From positions 11,092,658 to 11,156,657 of the forward strand of contig NC_060912.1 of the NCBI RefSeq assembly GCF_014805685.1: 64,000 nucleotides of DNA, written 5' to 3'. The position numbers were made by a program, and so were the translations under genes. The stretch comes from Silurus meridionalis. Taxonomy: Eukaryota; Chordata; Actinopteri; Siluriformes; Siluridae. Of this stretch, positions 1 to 10,848 are shown piece by piece. How positions within the stretch are numbered: position 1 is the stretch's first letter; each line of letters begins with the position of its first letter. The notes under the pieces are model-generated. The model searched no databases. It was not told the origin of the DNA and saw only the letters and a list, made by a program, of their open reading frames with translations.

Positions 1-544
1 TTGAATGAGAGCAGCTGTAGCTCTCAGACTCACATTCTGTAACTGTGTACATGACTGTAGTGTTGTATGGTTTTACTGTCACTGAGCATCTGAGAATATA
101 AAAAAATGTCCTGTCTTGCTGCAATGTTTTCTTCTGCGAAACGATTGTCCTGATGTGACCCTGGAAAACGGACCCTGGACCACAAACGCGTCCCTAAACA
201 CAAAGATTTTGCACGCTTGCGCAAGGATCTGAACGTTATTAATGTTGTGATTGGAAGTCACGTGCGATGTTTGTAAATAGCACGTCGGAACGTCTGAAGG
301 GCAACGTGATTAAAAGGAACTCGGACCCAGATCCAAGTGAAAGATAATTCAGTCTCTCTGTTTAACACGCCTAAATTTAAACGCTCACTTTTTCCAGTCA
401 TATCAGTGATGTCATTTTTTTTTTTTTGGCTTGAGGATCAAATGTGATCCAGAGTTAGCAGGCAAAGATGTGTATGGTCCACTTTTCTTATCTGATACTG
501 GTGCTTTTTGTTAATTTTTTTGCATAAATTATAAAACTTTTCCA
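1..544. other. No recognisable gene
   Basis: I see no exon, RNA gene or clear repeat in this stretch. Short open frames are not supported by similarity or splice signals. Confidence 0.5.
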
Positions 545-1166
545 GCTATGTGTGGTCCTTCAAACTATTAAACTATTATGGAGCACACAATTATATAAAA
601 TGTCTTCTTTAGTAGCATTAAATTGTTCCTTCACTTGAACAAGAAGACCCAAACGTCCGCTCCAGGATGACAATGCCCCTGTGCACAAATCCAGCTCCAT
701 AAACATCTGCATTAGATCACTAATTGGAGTGGAAGATCTCCTGCTAAAGAGCTCTGACCTCAACACTATTAAGCACCTTTTGGTATGAATGTAAACTCCT
801 TACATTACATCAATACCTGAGAGTCTGAGCACAAATCTCGACATGCACACTCCGACATCTAGCAGAACATCATCTCAGAAGGAGGAGGTTACTATAACAA
901 AAAATACATGTGGATGAAGAAAACATGGGATCATTTCTGGCAAAATGTTTTGAATAAGTAGGACTAATTAACGACTGTTTAGTGCTTTTATTATGATTAT
1001 TGAAAGCCGTGTTGATGTACTTTGCAGTATGGACTGTTGAACAATAAAAAAATTAAAAAAAGTTGAATTACAAAAAAAGAAAATACATGTGGAACGGGAT
1101 ATTCAAAAAGAAGCACATAGCAATCTGATGCTCAGGTGTCCACAAACTTTTGTCCATACAATGTAT
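545..1166 (+). mobile_element. Decayed Tc1-like transposon, C-terminal half of transposase
   Basis: The plus strand carries a degraded Tc1/mariner transposase tail: a relic of the block around the second catalytic Asp (better preserved as [10 protein letters not shown] in the 13.4-kb copy), then the region equivalent to DLNPIE, then a 3' end close to the Tc1 terminal repeat (GGTGTCCACAAACTTTTGTCC near 1135-1157). Stops and indels break the frame. It is interrupted by a separate insertion at 915-1079. The same family recurs at least nine times in this window. Confidence 0.7.
901..1093 (+). mobile_element. Short retroposed insertion with 14-bp target-site duplication
   Basis: A 165-bp insert (915-1079) sits inside the Tc1-like relic. 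It is flanked by perfect 14-bp direct repeats AAAATACATGTGGA (901-914 and 1080-1093). The insert ends in an A-rich tail after an AATAAA at 1043-1048. A long target-site duplication plus an A-rich 3' end is the signature of LINE-machinery retroposition. The source RNA is not identified. Confidence 0.65.
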
Positions 1167-1169
1167 TTT

Positions 1170-2155
1170 TTTTTAACCCTATTATGAAATGTTTGTATTG
1201 AAGTTATCACAAATCTGGTTTGTGTTTAAAAGGTGTACGGCTGTAACATAAAAAACTAAACAATACTACTAGACCAGAGGGTGTGCATAGTGCAGTGCAG
1301 TGCAGTGTGAGAGAGACCTCTAAGGGCTAAGAGTAAAAAGTGTCCTGAACCTGCTCCTAAATCGAAATCACAGCTCACATTTCATTGCGTCAGCACTTCT
1401 TCCTAGACAATCTGCATTTCCCACTAAGTAAGATCCACACTGCGCCTAAATAGCAGCGTCTTTCTCAGCAAGAGCTCGATTTTGCAACAGGTGAATGCCT
1501 TTCCCATGTGCGAGCGCCTCTGTGCTCTGACTTATGTTACTGTAGACCTCCGGGTCTCTAATGATGCCAAGCTCCGCTGCATGCCAGGCAACCAGATCAC
1601 ATATTCGTATCTCTCACCGATGGGAAAAACAAGACCCCCGGACACATTAAAATCACAAACAACCCTGATAAAGTCGTTGTTTTACAGACTGTGAAGCTCC
1701 AACAAACGGAAGCAGAGGCACCTGAAAGCTACAGAGTGAAGAAAAGGACTATGGGAATGTGTAAGAGACATCTTGTGCATGTGAGACCTTTAAAATGAGG
1801 TCACGCACCGAAGTGAACTTCATGACTCCGTTTAAGACGTCTTTCCCTGTGGTTTAGACCCGGGTGTAATATTTAAAGTGAACGAAGTTGCATGCAACAC
1901 GATGAACATTAAAATATAGAGAAGAAGACAGCAACAAGGAAGTGACATCGGGGTCTTAAAAATACCAAGAAGCTCTGAGGGAAAGATACAGATTTAAACC
2001 CTGTCTGCAAATAAACACGGCTGTGTCGGTGTCGTTTCATTTGTCCGTCTGATTAGATTTTCAAATGTATGTTGGAGCACAAGGACAAATGACCAAACGC
2101 AGCAAAATATCCAGTATAATAAGTTATAATAGTTTTTAGCCCAAACATGCAAAGC
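1170..2155. other. No recognisable gene
   Basis: No splice-supported coding sequence or known repeat was identified. A 70-codon open frame at 1482-1694 has no recognisable similarity and is probably chance. Confidence 0.45.
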
Positions 2156-2159
2156 AACA

Positions 2160-2660
2160 TCTTTAGCTGTGGTTTCATTTTGTATGTTGATGTATTTCCT
2201 TCTAAACTGGAAGTCAGAGGGATACACCATGACAACCCCCTAAAGAAACTTTAACAAACCTGACTAGCTTGGTGAACTAGCTAAATATGGAGAACAAAAC
2301 CAGTAATTAGCATGCTAGATAAATATGGAGGAGAGAACCAGTAATTAGCAAGCTAGTTCATTATGGAGGAGAGAACCAGTAATTAGCAAGCAAGTAAATA
2401 TAGAGTACAGAACCAGTAGCCTAGAGAACTCCCTAATTATAAAGAACCAGTGATTAGTAACCTGGTTAAACATGTGGGACAAAACCAGTAACTTAGATAT
2501 GATAAGTGTTAAAGTCACGCCTTAGCTGTGTTTTTATTCTGGACTTTGATGCATTTCTTTCTGAACAGGAAGTCAGACTGATACACCACATGGCAAACTT
2601 GGCTAGTTTGGCAAACTAACTAAATATGGACGACACAACCAGAGGCTTAGTTACCAAGCT
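2160..2660. repeat. Duplicated block with internal ~46-bp tandem repeats
   Basis: About five imperfect copies of a unit built around AACCAGTAATTAGCAAGCTA run through 2290-2500. The flanks are also duplicated: a segment containing GGAAGTCAGAGGGATACACCA near 2210 reappears as GGAAGTCAGACTGATACACCA near 2567. The whole block looks like an old local duplication. Confidence 0.6.
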
Positions 2661-3124
2661 AAATATGAAAGACAGATCTGAAAAGAGCTAAATGACACAC
2701 CTCTCTGATTGCATAATGAGACAGTTCTTCCTTCAAGCCCAGTGTAGATAAAACACCCCATAACTACATCAGTCCAACCTAAACCGAAATCTACGCTATT
2801 CAAAAACAAATTATCTGCCATCTTTTTTTCCACTCAACCAAGTGATGTATGGAAAGCTGCTACTGTGGAGAACACATGCCTCCAGGGATGATCATGAAGA
2901 TTTGTACAAACATAAAAAAATAATCAGGAAAATGTTGTTCTCCTGGAAGTGATAGTCTTTAAAATTCTACAAATTCTGACAGTGTTCTACACAGTATTGT
3001 ATTAATGTGCATAGGAGTAAGGGATGTTTTCGATTTCACTTGAACTCTGGAAATGTCAAGACAACACTGTAAATCAGTGGTAATTCAACACAACTGACAC
3101 CTAAACACTAAACATACCAATGAT

Positions 3125-3560
3125 GCACTATATGGTCAAAAGATTGTAGACATCTGACTATAAGATATATGCTTTTTAAACATCCCATTCCACATTTAGT
3201 CTCCATTTACTGTATAATAACCTCCCCTTTTTCTGGGAAGATGTTCCACTAGATTTTGGAGTGTGCTTGTGGAGATTTCTTTCAGCCCCAAGGGTGTTAC
3301 TAAAGTCAGGTACTGATGTATGTAAGATGAGGAGGCCTGGGGTGCAGTCAGCGTTCCAATTTATCTCCAAGTAGTTCAATAGTGTTTAGATCAGAGCTCT
3401 GAAGCAGGAGATCTTCCACTTCAACCTATGTATAACTGTCATGCTGGAACAGGTTTGGATCTCCTAGTTCAAGTGAATGGAAATGTTAATGCTGTCACAT
3501 CCATCCTTTATCATTGTGCTGAGAGATGGGGGAAAAGCACATTTGGGCGGAAATGGGGGG
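3125..3560 (-). mobile_element. Decayed Tc1-like transposon
   Basis: It starts with a terminal-repeat-like CACTATATGGTCAAAAG near 3127. The minus strand then encodes remnants of a Tc1-like transposase C-terminus, including the motif SVPDF around residue 23 of the minus-strand frame at 3176-3379. It is full of stops and non-functional. Confidence 0.65.
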
Positions 3561-3954
3561 CATCCCAATAACTTGACCGGTTAAATGAACACTGATCAAT
3601 GTAATGAATCAACACAATCTCTAGCTTTGAATGAAGGCAAATAAACATAAACAGGATCAACAGAGAATAGAGTTGATGCTGTGGGACACAACAGTTCATT
3701 ACGGCTAACAGTGCGAATATATTCCATTCAGCTCATTACATAGTGTAGAAGATCATGGCATGAAGTGTTTTATGTGTAGTAAAGATAGTAATCTGAATTA
3801 TTGTCCAAATAGTAAAATCATTTATTTTATTTGAGTGTACACTATTTTATTACAGCATCCACTGTAATCAGTCCATTATACCTTTAAAATGTACCTTTCA
3901 CCTGGAAATGTGGAAACAGAGTAATGTTTAAATTGATTAGAGGAACTATTAACT

Positions 3955-5095
3955 AAAGTACTATTTTACAGTACTAGCAGGTTTAGAGTAGTACTTTACA
4001 GTACTGGGGGTCTAGTGCACAATTGTACAGTACTAGAAGTTTCTGAAGTACTATCTGTACTATTTTGGAGTAGTATGTACAGTACCTGTGGGTTTTGGCG
4101 TACTACTTGTACAGTACTAGCGGTTTCTGAAGTACTATCTGTACTATTTTGAAGTACTATTTACAGTACCTGTGGGTTTTAAAGTACTACTTGTACAGTA
4201 CTAGCGGTTTCGGATGTACTATCTGTACTATTTTGGAGTACTATTTACAGTACCTGGGGGTTTTAGAGTACTAATTGTTAAGTAATAAAGGTTTCTGAGT
4301 ACTATCTGTACTGTTTTGGAGTACTATATACTATTTACTATTTTGGAGAATATTTTAGAATACTGTCATTTGTAGGGCAGTATTTTTACAGTACTATGGT
4401 GTTATAGCGCTAAAGTTCCCTGGTGGTCTAATGGTTAGGATGCGACTCTCTCACCGCTGCGGCTCGGGTTCGATCCCCAGTCAGGGAACCAACCCCAGCC
4501 ATTAGGGTTGCACAAGCCAGTGCACTCTTAGCCCGGATAAATGGGGAGGGTTGCGTTAGGAAGGGAATCCACATCCACAAAACATGCGTCAAATCAAACA
4601 TGCGGATGATCCGCTGTGGCGCCCCCTAATGGGAGAAGCCAAAAGAAAGTAAGTATAGTGTTATAGTGCTATTTTACAGTATTTAGGGTTTACAGTTATA
4701 TTTTACATTATTGTCTTTTTAATTAGTGTTATTTTACAGTCCTGGGGGTCCTAGAGTAACAATTTACAGTACTGTGTGTTTTATAAGTGTCCTCTGGGTT
4801 TTAGTGTAATAGTATACATTACCAAGGGTCTTAGAGTACTATTTTACAATACTATTGGTTTTAGAGTATTATTTACAGTACATGAGCTTTTAGAGTGCAA
4901 TTTCACAGTATTTATGTGTTAGAAGTCTTATTTTACAGTATTTATCTGTGTTAAAAGTCTTATTTTACAGTATTTATCTGTTTTAGAAGTCTTATTTTAC
5001 AGTACTCAGGGTTTTAAAGACTATTTTGCAGTAATGGAGGTTTCAGAGCTCTCCTTATACAGTACTGGGGAGTTTAGTACTGTAAAGGCACATGA
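3955..5095. repeat. ~60-bp minisatellite rich in AGTACT palindromes
   Basis: Tandem degenerate units alternate GTACTATTTACAGTAC, GGGGGTTTTAGAGTACT and GTACAGTACTAGCGG for about 1.1 kb. Units are clearest at 3960-4380 and more diverged at 4660-5080. The array is split by a SINE at 4416-4650. Confidence 0.75.
4416..4650 (+). mobile_element. tRNA-Glu-derived SINE (V-SINE-like)
   Basis: The head (4417-4488, 72 nt) folds by homology as tRNA-Glu with a CTC anticodon: an acceptor stem TCCCTGG paired with TCAGGGA, A box TGGTCTAATGGTTAGG and B box GGTTCGATCC. The body contains CCCGGATAAATGGGGAGGG and ends CCGCTGTGGCGCCCCCTAA, the conserved core and tail of vertebrate V-SINE/DANA-type elements. Near-identical 14-mers GTGTTATAGYGCTA flank it (4399-4412, 4658-4671), a candidate target-site duplication, although the host DNA is itself repetitive. 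Confidence 0.8.
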
Positions 5096-5099
5096 CGGA

Positions 5100-5485
5100 A
5101 AACCTCCAACAAGTGTCTGTAAGTTTTTGCAAAAATTGTATTAAATCTCACACTGAAAGAGTTTATGGAGTTTCTGATTGCTCTCAAATTAAAGGCATTT
5201 TTTTACAGTTAAATATCGTAAAAACCCTGCACCTTTCCAGTATTGTATACAAAATTTAATCTATAAATGTTGTAGGATATAGTAGTGTATGGTCAGGGAG
5301 TGTGATAATAAAGCTGTAGGATATTAATTCAGTCCTCATGCCACTCCTCATGATATTTCCCCCAACTGCCAGTGCGTAATTAATGGTTAGGGAGTTAACG
5401 GTGCCAAAACATTTAGGTTCCTCTGCTCTAAAGGGTGCAATGTGTAATTTGGTGATTTAGGGGGAATAGATGGTTATAATAGTGT
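5100..5485. other. No recognisable gene
   Basis: I see AT-rich sequence with no supported feature between the tandem array and the CA-rich block. Confidence 0.4.
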
Positions 5486-5488
5486 CTT

Positions 5489-5502
5489 GCGCACACACAT
5501 AT

Positions 5503-5533
<31 letters not shown>

Positions 5534-5728
5534 GCAGCAGCTCCATGCTGAAGCTCAGCGTGCGCTCTTTAGATAAATGAAACGCCGCACACACTCTTTA
5601 CCTTGTCGGTTCAACCCCGTGGTTTCCTTTAAGATTGCGTTGTGTTTGGGGCACGAGCTTCTTCACTCTCCGCGTCTACACACTCGCGCTGAACTACATC
5701 GAGTGCGCGCGCGCGCTCGCGGCTGCTC

Positions 5729-5766
<38 letters not shown>

Positions 5767-5975
5767 CGCGCGAAACCTGAGAGTTTACTTCAGGTACCAT
5801 CACCATCTTACCAGCGCGCGCGCATACACACACACACACACACAGATGCGCGCGCGCGCCCCAGTCTCTGGCACTCTGCGCGTAATGGGAAAGTTAGCTG
5901 TTAGGGAAAGATTGCTGTTGGGAAAACTTTATCTAGGAGTGGATTCATTCTGACACACACACACACACACACATT
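5489..5975. repeat. (CA)n and (CG)n alternating purine-pyrimidine tracts, CpG-rich
   Basis: CA runs at about 5489-5533, 5728-5764, 5826-5844 and 5953-5973 are interspersed with GCGCGCGCGC-type runs near 5705-5716, 5815-5822 and 5848-5858. The stretch 5550-5900 is much richer in CpG than its surroundings, but I cannot attach a gene to it. Open frames here are read through the repeats and are not genes. Confidence 0.7.
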
Positions 5976-6009
5976 GTGGCACGCGGCAGGACGGCTGCAG
6001 TCTCTGCTG

Positions 6010-6090
6010 TTGAATTCTCGATTCTGATTGGTCAGAAGTTTAATTGATTTTCTTTCAATTAATTCACTAGTCGTCGTTTCTACGGTAACA
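6010..6090. repeat. Dispersed repeat containing CTGATTGGTCAGAA
   Basis: The core TTCTGATTGGTCAGAAG is shared, with flanking similarity, by 11200-11225 and 46792-46808. It looks like the end of a dispersed non-autonomous element. The core is an inverted CCAAT box. Confidence 0.45.
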
Positions 6091-6304
6091 ATAAGATTAC
6101 GTCACCACACCACTCCAGATGTTGATAGTTTTCTTACAATAGCATGATTTAAACTGTTTAATTACAGACTTTTTGTTTAATAAAAAGTCTTGTACGTGTG
6201 ATCAGATGTAAGTGTATATTTTAATGTTTAATGACAGTGTAGGATTTATGCTGGGAAAATGTTACGCCTTCCAAACATGGAAGTGCCTGACATTAGACAA
6301 CACG

Positions 6305-6305
6305 T

Positions 6306-6346
<41 letters not shown>
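6305..6346. repeat. (CA)n microsatellite
   Basis: About 21 CA units in intergenic DNA. Confidence 0.9.
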
Positions 6347-6347
<1 letters not shown>

Positions 6348-6589
6348 TCCTGTGTATGGTGATTTCTTCACAGACATGGCGCCCAGTTATGACTTGTACT
6401 GCAGGATCATCAGTGCACACCACAGCCTGTTAAAGTGTGTGTGAATTTATGGGAGTGTTGGAGCTGACATCTGAGCATCGAGCGAACGCTGTATGTGTTC
6501 AGTCTGTGTGCAGGACTTTTATACACACTGTTGACAAAATATACGCTTCAAATAATTCAACTGTTTTACTCATTCAAGAAAAACACCAT

Positions 6590-6690
6590 ATTTATATGGG
6601 CAAAAGTATTGAGACACCTGTATGTGGCTCTTCTCCACTGCTACCACAAAGTCTTTGGATGCAGTGGCACCTTCATAAATAAATCACTCT
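6590..6690 (+). mobile_element. Tc1-like terminal fragment
   Basis: A terminal-repeat-like sequence ATGGGCAAAAGTATTGAGACACCTG (shown as positions 6596-6620) is followed by about 60 bp related to the same Tc1-like family seen elsewhere in the window. The rest of the element is missing. Confidence 0.55.
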
Positions 6691-6694
6691 GAGG

Positions 6695-7160
6695 TGAGAT
6701 TTTCCATGTGCACTGATCTGGGATTCAGTCTCATCTGTCTGAACCTTAATAACAGCCACCTAAGCAGAAACAATAAAACTGATCCCTGGTCAGAGTAATA
6801 GCAGTAATAAAATAGATCAGCCTCGCTCCTCCTTTTCCATCTGTTTTACTTGTTAAAACAAATCCAAAACGATCGTATTGGTGGATATGATATATGTGTA
6901 CGGTTATTTAGGTCGTCTACATACAGATCAGCAGATCAAGAACTTTTGTTTTCGACAATCTGAGGAGAAAAAAAGGATATTTTGTGAATAGAGTGCTTTC
7001 TTGTTCAAGTGGACATCTTCCAAGCAGCCTGGTCATGTTCTCGATGTATGCACAATGAGATTTCTCAGACATTTACAAAAAAAAAAATCAGAATTCCAAC
7101 AGACCACCCAATCTGAACAGTTTATCTCGAGATCTTTGTCAAATGTCACTACTGAAATGA
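6695..7160. other. No recognisable gene
   Basis: Nothing supported was found in this stretch. Confidence 0.4.
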
Positions 7161-7164
7161 AGAT

Positions 7165-7640
7165 TTATTCATGACCCATCTGTACTAAGTGTCGTTTCAT
7201 TCTGGGTTCTGGTTTGATTGTTCTGATTGCACAAGTGTAGAACATTTTGGGTCTTTCTTTTTTGAACATTGAGTCCCCATTTGCTATTATAATACCTTGC
7301 TCTCTTCAGGAAAGATGTTCCACTAGATTTTGAAATGTGCTCATTCAACCACAAAGGTTTTTTCTATGGTCAGGTACTGATGTAGGTGAGGTGAGGAGGC
7401 CTGAGGTGCAGTCAGAGTTCACATTCTTCTCAAAGGTGTTTGAGTTTGAGGTCAGAACCCTATTGTGCTGGAACAGATTTGGGTTTCCAAGTTCAAGCAA
7501 AGGGAAAACCGAATGCTTTAAAAGACACCATTGTGCATCTTTAACTTTGTGATAACAGTTTAGAGAAGGAGCACAAATGGACGTTTTTACAAAAGAAAGT
7601 GTACATTTTCCATAACGTTCAGACATAAAACACCAAATCA
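7165..7640 (-). mobile_element. Decayed Tc1-like transposon
   Basis: This is the same family and layout as 3125-3560: AAAGATGTTCCACTAGATTT near 7311, a transposase relic on the minus strand, then the CTGGAACAGATTTGGGTTTCC block near 7470. The frames are broken. Confidence 0.6.
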
Positions 7641-7644
7641 CTGA

Positions 7645-9425
7645 ACCTAAACAAACCCTGATAACGAGTAAAGGGTGAGGCTACAAAACAGGGCTAATTA
7701 AAGTGACAAGATGTGAGTGATTAGTGACATATGACCAAGTCATGTGAGAGTGAAGTGGCTGATTGGGATAATCCTGATATTGACTGATTTTCTAGAACAA
7801 CAGCCGTATCTATAGAGCACCACTAAAACTCAGGATTATGTTCAGATGTTCGTAATGTGCTAATATATCATCATTTCTCTAGTAATAGCTCATTCACAGG
7901 GACCTGTATATAAGAGAGAGAAAAAGGGGAGACTCTAGTGAGAAAACAACTGACTACAGCTGCTTTAACAGGAAATCATGCAAAACTGACATTTTATCAT
8001 ATTAAATATGTAAATGTAACTATAAATGGATATTACATAAATTACATCCTGTTTTTTAACTAGTAAATAATTCCTGTGGTTTAAGAGGAATTGAAAGGTT
8101 CAGAACAGGCTGTCGTTTAGAAAGTAATTAACACCCACATGACAATGTTTATTTTGCTATAACCACACATCCTGACACACACATATACTTATTAATACTT
8201 ATTATTCATGCTTGGTGTCTGAATTCTGCTTTGACTGGTATTCAAGAAAACAAATCGAATCTTTCTAAGTATTGAAATCTATAGCCTTCAGTTCAGCAGT
8301 GTGCATGTCTACATGTCAGATTCATCACACACTTGACTTATAGACATGGCGCCGAATATTAGTCAGCGGTATTTGTGGTATTACAAGTGTGAAATGTTAC
8401 TCTGTTCAACAAATATTCTGTCAATTCCACCTGCTCTGAACACACCTGTCACCACAACTTTCACTTCCACCATCCCTCTTCATTAGGGAGCGTTAGTCTT
8501 TGTGTGTCATGAGAGCTCTACCTGCTGGTCAATGCATCACACTGCAATGCTACTGCATTTTAAAGACAATGTTTAACAACTACTTGTGCATGCAAGCCAC
8601 CTGCAGTGCGTGAATGCATAATGGAAACATACCAGTTCACCAAAACACTAATCATGATCCCTCCAGATCTGCTAGTTTACCTGTTTGCAAATGGCTTAAC
8701 TTAACAAACAAGCTTTCAACCTAAACTTGAACAGTGAGACTTTATCTAAGTCACTAATTGGAGGACAGTTCCATAACTGTGGGACTTTGTATGAGAAAAC
8801 TCTGCCCCCTGCTGTAGCCTTTTTTTATTGTAGGTACTAACAAAGAGCCTGCACTTCCCTGTTTGAAGTAGACAAATCATAAAACACATCAAATAGCCAA
8901 TGAGTGTGGACAAGCTGAGGTGATGCGGTCATATCTTTTTGACTAATAAACATAAGGACTCTTACAGTTGCATTCTGGAACTTGATGTAAGGTGTAATAG
9001 TTCAACTGAGAGGGAAAAAAAGCATGAACAAATTTTTTTCTGCCTCACGCAATGACATTTCTTATTCTAACAATATTTTTAAAATAAATGTCAATAAACA
9101 CACTAAGCTCTTTTACTGCTGCATATGATATTAAAGCTTATTAGCTGCGTGTGGAACTATAACAAGTATCTGTATATCACAGCAGCTAGCTGTGTGGTAG
9201 CTTTAGCTAATCTCTTTTTATAAAATGAATGGCTTTATTGTCGAGCTCCAGTCTAACCGCCCTGTCTGCAATGCAAGAGTCAAAATCTACATAATGAATG
9301 TTTTTTCGATACTGAAATGAAAAACACTTGACAAATCCTGTTTACTGGACCACTCCTGCTGTGCATCACCCGCATCACAAGCTTAAAGGTCACCTTGAAA
9401 CTCCATACAATCTTATCTATATAAT
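7645..9425. other. Gene-free intergenic DNA
   Basis: No exon or RNA gene is evident in this 1.8-kb AT-rich stretch. There are no long tandem repeats. It may hold old, unrecognisable transposon DNA. Confidence 0.4.
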
Positions 9426-9429
9426 ACCA

Positions 9430-10245
9430 TTGCTTTCTATACTATACTGAGAAAGATCAGCACAGATCCTGTGTAATTCCTCAGTGGTCCATCCATCCTC
9501 TTCCCTTCCATAAGAACAGATCCCATAGCACATTCCTCCTCAGGCTTGTTAGAGAGTTCAGCGGTGGAAACAAGCTAAACCGTGGTCTTAAAAAAGAAGG
9601 ATGATGCCAGTGGTCTACAGTAAGGATTCGCGGTGGCACAAATTCTTTTCAGAATTTCAGTTGAAGAAATATAAACTTCTGAAATTTGAAGATTAGCCAA
9701 ATAAGATTGTGTTCAAATTATGTTGAAAAAATTATAGTGTTAAAAGATGACTAAAGTTACAATTTAAATAATCATTTGTGTATCGCACTTTTCATATCAC
9801 ATTCACATTCATCACATTCAGACTCTCTTCAAAAGCTACCAAAGCATTCAAAGCATCACAGCCAGTTTCTTCCCACAAGCCATCAGACTCCTCAGTACAA
9901 CGAGACTAATCTAATACTCACATACACACTTTCACTGCAATATTTATGCACAAATACCCAGTGCTGAATGATCACCAAACGTTCCATCTACAGTATTTAT
10001 TATATTGAGAATTCATTTGCACTGTCTCAGACTGAACTCTGTGTTGTGTTGTTGTACTTACTGTTTGCAAATGTAACATCAAATTTACTGTATGTGCGTC
10101 TGTTCTTGTTTGTTTTGTGTTACGTGGTTGTATGTAGTACCTTGGTCCTTGAGGAATGTATTTTGGGGTCACTGTGTACTGTACTTTTTTGGCTGAAATG
10201 AAAATAAAAGTCACTGAATTTGGCTTGACTTGACATGAAGGTTTA
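9430..10245 (+). mobile_element. 5'-truncated LINE, 3' end (L2/Rex-like)
   Basis: The plus strand carries a typical teleost LINE tail: a decayed end of ORF2 (CCTCAGTGGTCCATCCATCC near 9480, CCAGTTTCTTCCCACAAGCC near 9864), then a 3' UTR with TACCTTGGTCCTTGAGGAA near 10140. It ends in GAAAATAAAAGTCACTGAA and TTGACTTGACATGA, the usual terminal motif of these LINEs. The 5' part is missing. Confidence 0.65.
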
Positions 10246-10249
10246 AAAA

Positions 10250-10692
10250 AAATGTCTCCTCACACAAAACCAAGCTTTCCAAACTCATTCATGTGGAGTT
10301 TCCTCTGCACAAGTCTCGGTGTTAGGACCGAGCACATAGATATAAACCTGGGTTTTTACTTTACAACAGCGTTACAATCAGAACTGCAGTTGTAGAAAAT
10401 TAATCGAACAGAGAGTTCAGGAGCGCTATAATATCATTTCATTAAAACCAGCTCCTGCTTTTAGGCACATTTAGACAACTTTCATTTCTTCATATATACT
10501 CCAAAGGTTGTCCGTTTTCAAACATGACCACTATCTGCCTATTCCAGTCTTCCTAACTCACCACAAAATGCCTTCAATACCCCTGCCATTAACCCATGCT
10601 CCTCATGGTGAGAACAATGTGTGGACATGCTGATACTCTCCTCCGAGAACGATTAAAGCTCAGCCTCGTCACTCAGTACATCAGCCTCCAGA
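10250..10692. other. Upstream region of the myosin gene, no other gene
   Basis: No coding signal was found. The sequence is moderately AT-rich and leads into the myosin light chain promoter. Confidence 0.4.
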
Positions 10693-10774
10693 CCTTGTAT
10701 GGGCCATGAGATTGTCAGATGGATCTGTCTGTCCCTCTAGTTTTAGCCTGAGAGGTCTGGATGTGGATATAAAA
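10693..10774 (+). promoter_or_regulatory. Myosin light chain promoter: CArG-like box and TATA
   Basis: TATAAAA lies at 10768-10774, about 75 bp before the start codon, which puts transcription start near 10800. A CArG-like box CCTTGTATGG (one mismatch to CC(A/T)6GG) lies at 10693-10702, and an E-box CAGATG at about 10716. This pairing is typical of striated-muscle promoters. Binding is inferred only. Confidence 0.6.
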
Positions 10775-10848
10775 CCAACTGGAGATTATTTCCCTCTGCC
10801 TCATTTCACATCTTCCTTCTCATCCATCTGATCCGGCTGCTTTTTAAC

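Noticed and set aside
4417..4488. Functional tRNA-Glu gene
   Set aside because: The tRNA-like sequence is continuous with a V-SINE body and tail, has mismatches to tRNA-Glu, and lacks a terminator right after it. It is a SINE head.
5577..5904. Small gene in the CpG-rich block
   Set aside because: The frames are mostly CA-repeat translations. CpG richness alone does not support a gene, though a promoter remains possible.
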